Source: JBBRSC01 sp038245795
Lineage (GTDB): Bacteria; Actinomycetota; Acidimicrobiia; Acidimicrobiales; Microtrichaceae
Direction: 5' to 3'
DNA: 18,768 nucleotides
Assembly: GCA_038245795.1 (NCBI GenBank)
Contig: JBBRSC010000038.1
Span: forward strand, 1 to 18,768
Part shown: positions 13,699 through 18,768 of the stretch, one piece after another
How positions within the stretch are numbered: position 1 is the first letter of the stretch
Layout of the letters: each line of letters opens with the position of its first letter
Notes under the pieces: model-generated
What the model was told of the DNA's origin: nothing
What the model saw: the letters and a program-made list of their open reading frames with translations, nothing else
Databases searched by the model: none
Position numbers and translations under genes: made by a program

Positions 13699-14667
13699 AT
13701 GGATCTCCGCGCCCCTGACCGCAACCTGGCTATGGAACTGGTCCGAACGACGGAAGCCGCTGCGCTGGCTGCCTCGCGTTGGGTTGGCAATGGCGACAAG
13801 CTCGCCGCTGACGGAGCGGCCGTCGACGCGATGCGACTCCTCCTCGGGACGGTCGCCATGAAGGGCGTCGTCGTGATCGGCGAAGGAGAAAAGGACGAAG
13901 CTCCCATGCTCTTCAACGGCGAGGAAGTGGGCGACGGAACCGGTCCTTCGTGTGACATCGCGGTCGATCCGGTCGAGGGAACTACCCTCACAGCAATGGG
14001 TCGCGCTGGGGCGATTGCCGTGATTGCGGTCGCCGATCGTGGATCGATGTTCGATCCGGGGCCCTGCGTCTACATGGACAAGCTGGCCGTCGGACCCGAG
14101 GCAGCCAGCGTCGTGGACCTCGACGCCCCCGTCGCCGACAACCTGGCCAAGGTCGCCAAAGCCAAGGGCGAACACATCCGTGACATCACCGCCGTGGTGC
14201 TCGATCGGCCACGCCACGCCGAGTTGATCGCCGAGATCCGCTCGGCCGGCGCGAGGATCCGCCTGATTCAGGACGGCGACGTGAACGGTGCAATCTCCGC
14301 CGCCTGGCCCGACTCCGGCGCCGACATCATGTTCGGGATCGGCGGCACCCCCGAAGGTGTCATCGCGGCCGCGGCCATGAAATGCATGGGCGGCATCATC
14401 CTGGGGCGGCTGTGGCCCCGCAACGACGGTGAACGACGCGCGGCACTAGACGCTGGCTACGACCTCGACCAGATCCTGACCCAGGACACGCTGGTCGCGA
14501 GCGACAACTGTTTCTTCGCCTCCACTGGCATCACCGATGGGGATCTCCTCAAGGGAGTCCACTATTCGGCGAACGTGATCACCACGCAGTCAATGGTGAT
14601 GCGCTCGCGTTCGGGCACCGTGCGGCGTATCGACGCCCGCCATCGCCCCGACAAACTGGACGTGTAG
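13699..14667 (+). CDS. glpX: GlpX, class II fructose-1,6-bisphosphatase
   Basis: GlpX removes the 1-phosphate of fructose-1,6-bisphosphate in gluconeogenesis. In actinobacteria such as M. tuberculosis it is the main such enzyme. The 322-residue product has the family length. It begins RNLAMELVRTTEAAALAASRW and carries GEGEKDEAPML (61-71), the metal-binding DPVEGT (90-95), IRLIQDGDVNGAIS, GIGGTPEGVIAAAAMKCMGG and VHYSANVITTQSMVMRSRSG. The ATG at 13699 is fixed by the family N-terminus. A TAACGT box 6 nt upstream suggests a leaderless message. It diverges from the acidic repeat protein and converges on atpC with only 11 nt between stop codons. Confidence 0.97.
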   Translation: MDLRAPDRNLAMELVRTTEAAALAASRWVGNGDKLAADGAAVDAMRLLLGTVAMKGVVVIGEGEKDEAPMLFNGEEVGDGTGPSCDIAVDPVEGTTLTAMGRAGAIAVIAVADRGSMFDPGPCVYMDKLAVGPEAASVVDLDAPVADNLAKVAKAKGEHIRDITAVVLDRPRHAELIAEIRSAGARIRLIQDGDVNGAISAAWPDSGADIMFGIGGTPEGVIAAAAMKCMGGIILGRLWPRNDGERRAALDAGYDLDQILTQDTLVASDNCFFASTGITDGDLLKGVHYSANVITTQSMVMRSRSGTVRRIDARHRPDKLDV

Positions 14668-14687
14668 GCGGCGGGGATTTACGCCGC
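14668..14687. terminator. Weak hairpin between the convergent glpX and atpC ends
   Basis: GCGGCG (14668-14673) can pair with CGCCGC (14682-14687) around an 8-nt loop. The stem is GC-only, lacks a T-run, and overlaps the last codons of atpC. It could slow polymerase from both sides, but the call is weak. Confidence 0.22.
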
Positions 14688-15086
14688 AGCGGCGAGGCGG
14701 GCCTCGGCCCGTCGTAACGCAGCGTACGCCTCGGCGTCAGCTGCATCAGTGCGGAGGGCCTCTTCGGCTTTGACCTTGGCACGTTCGGCGCGGACGATAT
14801 CTATGTCGCCGCCGAGTTCGCACACATCGGACAGGATCGTGACAAGTGTGTCGCCGTTCTCATCCGTGGGCGACACCTCGACGAAACCCTGGTGCACAGC
14901 AATCGCCTGCTCGCCGCCATCCTCGAGCAGCACGCGCGCCACGTGGGTGTCGAGCACCCCGATGAACGGCACATGGCCCGGCAGGAACGCAATGTCGCCC
15001 TCGATCGTCCGGGCAATGACCATCTTGGCCTCCCCGGAATACGCAATGCGCTCCGGCGAGACGAGTTCGACTCGCAGGATGGCCAT
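14679..15086 (-). CDS. atpC: ATP synthase F1 epsilon subunit
   Basis: The epsilon subunit sits on the central stalk of F1 and links rotation to catalysis; its C-terminal helices can inhibit ATP hydrolysis. The 135-residue product has the N-terminal beta-sandwich (ILRVELVSPERIAYSGEAKMVIARTIEGDIAFLPGHVPFIG) and a C-terminal helical hairpin (IDIVRAERAKVKAEEALR and AEAYAALRRAEARLAAA). So both domains are complete. Its ATG shares one base with the atpD stop (TGATG), so translation is coupled. It is the last gene of the atp operon here and ends 11 nt from the glpX stop. Confidence 0.95.
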   Translation of the reverse strand: MAILRVELVSPERIAYSGEAKMVIARTIEGDIAFLPGHVPFIGVLDTHVARVLLEDGGEQAIAVHQGFVEVSPTDENGDTLVTILSDVCELGGDIDIVRAERAKVKAEEALRTDAADAEAYAALRRAEARLAAAA

Positions 15087-16534
15087 CAGGTGCTCTTTTC
15101 CAGTTCCTTTGCCTTGCGGATGACATCTTCGGCCCCGCCAACGTTGTAGAACGCCTGCTCTGGCAGATGGTCGAGATCGCCGTTGATGATCATCTCGAAG
15201 CTCTCGATGGTCTCATCCACCGGGGTGGTGATCCCGGGGAGACCGGTGAAGACCTCGGCCACGTACATGGGCTGCGCCAGGAACTTCTGCACCTTGCGGG
15301 CGCGGTTCACGGTCACGCGGTCCTCTTCGGACAGTTCATCGAGTCCGAGGATCGCAATGATGTCCTGCAGTTCCTTGTAGCGCTGCAAGATCTCCTGCAC
15401 GCGACGGGCGACCCGGTAGTGGCGTTCACCGACAACCTCGGGAGCAAGGATCGACGACGTGGACGCCAGCGGATCCACAGCGGGATAGATGCCGAGAGCC
15501 GCGATGTCACGGCTCAGCTCGGTCGTGCCATCGAAGTGGGTGAACGAGGTGAACGGCGCCGGGTCGGTGTAGTCATCGGCGGGCACGTACACGGCCTGCA
15601 GCGACGTGATGGACCGTCCACCCGTCGAGGTGATGCGCTCCTGGAGCGAACCCATCTCATCAGCCAGCGTGGGCTGATATCCCACGGCCGACGGCATACG
15701 ACCCAGCAGGGTCGATACCTCCGATCCCGCCTGGGTGAAACGGAAGATGTTGTCGATGAACAAGAGCACATCCTGGCCCTGGACGTCCCGGAAGTACTCG
15801 GCCATGGTCAGCGCCGCAAGCGCGATCCGCAGACGCACGCCTGGCGGCTCATCCATCTGGCCGAAGCACAGCGCGGCCTTCGACAGCACGTTCGCATCCG
15901 ACCCACCCATCATCGTCTCGCCCATCTCGATGAAGAGGTCGGTGCCCTCGCGGGTCCGCTCCCCCACGCCGGCGAACACCGACACACCGCCGTGGTTCGA
16001 TGCCACCCGGTTGATCATCTCGGTGATGAGCACGGTCTTTCCCACACCGGCTCCGCCGAACAGACCAATCTTGCCGCCCTGGGGGTACGGGGTGAGGAGA
16101 TCGATGACCTTGATGCCGGTCTCGAACATCTTGGCCGACGGCTCGAGGGTGTCGAACGCGGGGGCAGGACGATGGATGTCCCAGTAGGTGTCGGCGTCGA
16201 CCGAGGGCACATCGAGTGGCTCGCCGATCACGTTGAACACGTGGCCGAGCGTGGCGTCACCGACGGGCACCTGGATGCCGTGGCCCGTGTTGCGGACGAT
16301 CGTGCCGCGGATGAGGCCATCGGTGGGCTTGAGCGCGATGGCCCGCACCCGCGAATCGCCGATCTGCTGGGCGACCTCGGCCCAGACCTCGATCACCTCG
16401 CCGCCGAGTTTGATCTCGAACTTGAGGGCCGTGTTGATCTCGGGAAGGGCGTCGGGTGGGAACTCGACGTCGACCACGGGGCCGGCGATGGCGATGATTC
16501 GCCCGTCTTTGAGTTCTGGTTCGGTGATTGTCAT
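15086..16534 (-). CDS. atpD: ATP synthase F1 beta subunit
   Basis: The beta subunit holds the catalytic sites of F1. The 482-residue product has the beta-barrel N-terminus (GRIIAIAGPVVDVEFP), P-loop GGAGVGKT (160-167), the catalytic Glu192 in GERTREG, LLFIDNIFRFTQAGSEVS, SLQAVYVPADDYTDPAP and the C-terminal helical part with ILGLDELSEEDRVTVNRARKVQKFLAQP. The ATG at 16534 (MTITEPELKDG) has AGGAG 9 nt upstream; the frame is open to 16669 but the added part is not family-like. It starts 19 nt after atpG and shares one base with the atpC start. Confidence 0.98.
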   Translation of the reverse strand: MTITEPELKDGRIIAIAGPVVDVEFPPDALPEINTALKFEIKLGGEVIEVWAEVAQQIGDSRVRAIALKPTDGLIRGTIVRNTGHGIQVPVGDATLGHVFNVIGEPLDVPSVDADTYWDIHRPAPAFDTLEPSAKMFETGIKVIDLLTPYPQGGKIGLFGGAGVGKTVLITEMINRVASNHGGVSVFAGVGERTREGTDLFIEMGETMMGGSDANVLSKAALCFGQMDEPPGVRLRIALAALTMAEYFRDVQGQDVLLFIDNIFRFTQAGSEVSTLLGRMPSAVGYQPTLADEMGSLQERITSTGGRSITSLQAVYVPADDYTDPAPFTSFTHFDGTTELSRDIAALGIYPAVDPLASTSSILAPEVVGERHYRVARRVQEILQRYKELQDIIAILGLDELSEEDRVTVNRARKVQKFLAQPMYVAEVFTGLPGITTPVDETIESFEMIINGDLDHLPEQAFYNVGGAEDVIRKAKELEKST

Positions 16535-16553
16535 GAGGAGGTGCTCCTGTGCA

Positions 16554-17528
16554 TCAGCGGGTGTGGCCATGCGCGGCGGGTCCGTGCAGGCCGGGGAAGG
16601 GATCAGCATTGAGGTGATCCAGAATGAGGTTGTCATCGTGTTCGTTGTCCGAGCCGAGCGCCTCGGCACCGCTGATGATCTCCATGATCTCAGTGGTGAT
16701 GGCGTCCTGGCGGGCCTGGTTCATCTTGCGGGACAGCTTGATGATCAGTTCCTGAGCGTTGTCAGTGGCGGACTTCATCGCCCGCTGGCGTGACGACAGT
16801 TCCGATGCCGCCCCGTCGAGCATCGCTGCGAAGAGCCGCGACTCCACATAGCGGGGCAGTAGGGCCTCGAGCACAGTGCGCCCGGACGGCTCGAACTCGA
16901 ACGCCGACGACGGGCCTGTGGCATCGTCAGCACCTTCGCCGTCATCGGTGTCGAGCGGCAGGAACCGCCGCACGGTCACGTCCTGGGATCCCATCGAGAT
17001 GAAACGCGTGTAGACGAGCTCGACTCGATCGACATCGCCGGAGAACAGCTCCGTGACCATCGCCGCGATCTCGCGAGCGTTCTCGTAGGTGGGCTTCTCG
17101 CTGAACCCGGTGTAGCTGGCTTCGATGTCGTAGTTGCGGAACCTGAAGTAGGTCTCGGCCTTCCGACCGATGATGATCAGGGCGTAGTCGCGCCCCTCGG
17201 AACGAACCGCCATCAGCTCACGTTCCGCAGCCCGGATGACCGATGAGTTGTAGGCGCCGGCCAGACCTCGATCGGAGCTGAGGACCACAATCGCTACCCG
17301 ACCTTCGCCCGTCGTCGGGGCGAGCAGCGGATGATTGATCAAACCGCCCGACGCCAGGTCGCGGATGACCTCGGTGATGTGCTCGCTGTAGGGGCGGGCG
17401 GAATTGGCGGCCTGCTGGGCCTTGACGACGCGGGTGGCCGCGATCAGCTCCATGGCGCGCGTGATCTTCTTGGTGTTCTGCACGCTGCCGATCCGGCGGC
17501 GGAGTACCCGTTCTTGTGCACCCGGCAT
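16554..17528 (-). CDS. atpG: ATP synthase F1 gamma subunit
   Basis: The gamma subunit is the rotating central shaft of F1. The 324-residue product has the coiled-coil ends: LRRRIGSVQNTKKITRAMELIAATRVVKAQQ at the start and ASELSSRQRAMKSATDNAQELI..NQARQDAITTEIMEIISGAEAL near the end. VVLSSDRGLAGAYNS is the usual central motif. After EIISGAEAL, where most homologues nearly stop, there is an extra tail of about 27 residues ending in GLHGPAAHGHTR. An acidic loop (DTDDGEGADDATGPSS) precedes FEFEPS. The ATG at 17528 has GAGGAG 5 nt upstream. It lies 29 nt after atpA and 19 nt before atpD in one operon. Confidence 0.96.
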   Translation of the reverse strand: MPGAQERVLRRRIGSVQNTKKITRAMELIAATRVVKAQQAANSARPYSEHITEVIRDLASGGLINHPLLAPTTGEGRVAIVVLSSDRGLAGAYNSSVIRAAERELMAVRSEGRDYALIIIGRKAETYFRFRNYDIEASYTGFSEKPTYENAREIAAMVTELFSGDVDRVELVYTRFISMGSQDVTVRRFLPLDTDDGEGADDATGPSSAFEFEPSGRTVLEALLPRYVESRLFAAMLDGAASELSSRQRAMKSATDNAQELIIKLSRKMNQARQDAITTEIMEIISGAEALGSDNEHDDNLILDHLNADPFPGLHGPAAHGHTR

Positions 17529-17557
17529 GTGAGCTCCTCAGTCCTTCAGATCAACCG

Positions 17558-18768
17558 TCAGCGCGGGTCGTCGCCGTCGGGGCGATCGACTTCGTCTTCG
17601 GGCAGATGATTTGGTGCCGACACCTTGTGCAGATCCGCGTCCCCAGGGTCAGTGGCGTCGGGGGCCGACTCGGCAACCAACGTCGAGAGGAACTGATCGG
17701 TGAACGCTTTGACAGCGGCCTCGAAGCCCTCGGCATCGTCGAGCTTGCCCGACGACTTGATCGCCGCCAGCACATCTGCGTGACGTCCGCGGAACCACTC
17801 GAGCAGTTCCTTTTCGTAGCGTTGCACTTCGCTGACGTCGATGTGGTCGAGGTACCCGCGGGTGCCAGCGAACAACACGACCACCTGTTCCTGCACGGGA
17901 ACGGGTTGGCCGATGCCCTGCTTGAGGAGTTCGGTGAGCCGGTACCCGCGCTCCAGTTGCGCTTTCGACACGGCGTCAAGATCTGAACCGAACGCGGCGA
18001 ATGCCTCGAGCTCACGGAACTGCTGAAGATCGCTCTTCAACGTTCCCACGGCGGCCTTCATGGCCTTGATCTGGGCCGCAGACCCCACGCGGGACACCGA
18101 GATGCCCACATCGATGGCGGGTCGCACACCAGACTTGAACAGATCGTCCTGCAGGAAGATCTGGCCGTCGGTGATGGAGATCACGTTGGTGGGGATGTAG
18201 GCGGACACGTCGCCAGCCTTGGTCTCGATGATCGGCAGGGCGGTCATGGAGCCGGCACCAAGATCGTCGGACAGCTTGGCGGCGCGCTCGAGCAGCCGGG
18301 AGTGCAGATAGAACACATCGCCGGGATACGCCTCGCGCCCCGGTGGTCGACGCAGCAGCAACGACATCTGACGATAGGCCTCGGCCTGCTTTGACAGATC
18401 GTCATAGATGATGAGCGAGTGTCCGCCGTTGTCCATCCAGTGCTGGCCCATGGCGCAACCGGCATACGGGGCCAGGTACTTGAAGGGCGCGGGATCTGAT
18501 GCCGGCGCCACCACCACCACGGTGTACTCCATGGCACCAGCCGCTTCGAGACGGGCGACGATCTGCGCCACCGTCGAGGCCTTCTGGCCGATGGCGACAT
18601 AGATGCAGTTCACCCCCAGGCCCTTCTGGTTCAGGATGGCATCGATAGCGACGGTGGTCTTGCCGGTCTTGCGGTCGCCGATGATCAGCTCACGCTGTCC
18701 CCGGCCCACCGGGATGAGCGAGTCGATGGCCTTGATGCCGGTCTGCATCGGCTCATGAACGGGCTGAC
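17558..18768 (-). CDS. atpA: ATP synthase F1 alpha subunit (5' end missing)
   Basis: The alpha subunit forms the hexamer with beta and holds non-catalytic nucleotide sites. The window holds about 403 codons; the frame runs off the right edge at QPVHEPMQTGIKAIDSLIP, so roughly the first 140-150 residues lie outside. Seen are the P-loop GDRKTGKTT, LPIIETKAGDVSAYIPTNVISITDGQIF, and the arginine finger in ISVSRVGSAAQIKAMK. An apparent ATG at 18748 is internal: family residues continue upstream of it. After the usual end (AFTDQFLSTLVAE) there is an acidic, proline-containing tail of about 37 residues (SAPDATDPGDADLHKVSAP and on), longer than usual. atpG follows 29 nt downstream. Confidence 0.97.
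   Translation of the reverse strand, partial: QPVHEPMQTGIKAIDSLIPVGRGQRELIIGDRKTGKTTVAIDAILNQKGLGVNCIYVAIGQKASTVAQIVARLEAAGAMEYTVVVVAPASDPAPFKYLAPYAGCAMGQHWMDNGGHSLIIYDDLSKQAEAYRQMSLLLRRPPGREAYPGDVFYLHSRLLERAAKLSDDLGAGSMTALPIIETKAGDVSAYIPTNVISITDGQIFLQDDLFKSGVRPAIDVGISVSRVGSAAQIKAMKAAVGTLKSDLQQFRELEAFAAFGSDLDAVSKAQLERGYRLTELLKQGIGQPVPVQEQVVVLFAGTRGYLDHIDVSEVQRYEKELLEWFRGRHADVLAAIKSSGKLDDAEGFEAAVKAFTDQFLSTLVAESAPDATDPGDADLHKVSAPNHLPEDEVDRPDGDDPR

Noticed and set aside
15167..16612. 481-codon open frame on the plus strand
   Set aside because: It is antisense to atpD, has no family motifs, and its His/Arg/Asp-rich composition is typical of a shadow frame in high-GC DNA.
18746..18748. ATG as start of atpA
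   Set aside because: Conserved AtpA residues (QPVHEP) continue upstream to the window edge, so the gene is only partial here.

Overview
The window looks like a chromosomal housekeeping segment from a high-GC actinobacterium, most likely of the Acidimicrobiia (Ilumatobacter-like). This rests on the GlgE/GlgP trehalose-glucan pathway, a MurA with Asp in place of the catalytic Cys, an actinobacterial type of MeaB and FurB/Zur-like regulator, frequent GTG starts, and many candidate leaderless promoters. The lineage is an inference from remembered family features, not from a search. I see no phage, insertion sequence, CRISPR array, tRNA or rRNA.

Left end (1-5298): a 5' part of glgE on the minus strand, cut by the window edge just before its catalytic motif. 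Upstream of it and overlapping it by 4 nt is a membrane-anchored beta-propeller protein. Divergent from both is glgP, the alpha-glucan phosphorylase. GlgE and GlgP build up and break down alpha-glucan through (malto)oligosaccharides and maltose-1-phosphate.

Middle (5198-8666): a small Cys-rich membrane protein, then an enoyl-CoA hydratase whose last eight codons, stop included, are repeated in tandem about four times. A Fur/Zur-family regulator diverges from the hydratase. Next come a MeaB-type GTPase and a NifU-domain protein that overlap as one unit, and a 56-residue membrane peptide gene.

Centre-right (8643-13618): murA, divergent from an MFS transporter with an unusual soluble N-terminal part. 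An alpha/beta hydrolase, a protein with a C-terminal J-like HPD motif, and an acidic protein with an internal duplication follow, all on the minus strand.

Right end (13699-18768): glpX (class II fructose-1,6-bisphosphatase) on the plus strand, convergent with the 3' part of the F-type ATP synthase operon in the order atpA (partial), atpG, atpD, atpC.

The main non-gene signal is a recurrent TANNNT hexamer placed 5-8 nt before the start codon of six reading frames, which fits leaderless transcription. One of these drives a predicted 11-codon leader whose stop overlaps the murA start. I did not find a clearly novel multi-gene system. The best leads are this promoter pattern, the stop-containing repeat, and three or four uncharacterised lineage-type proteins.
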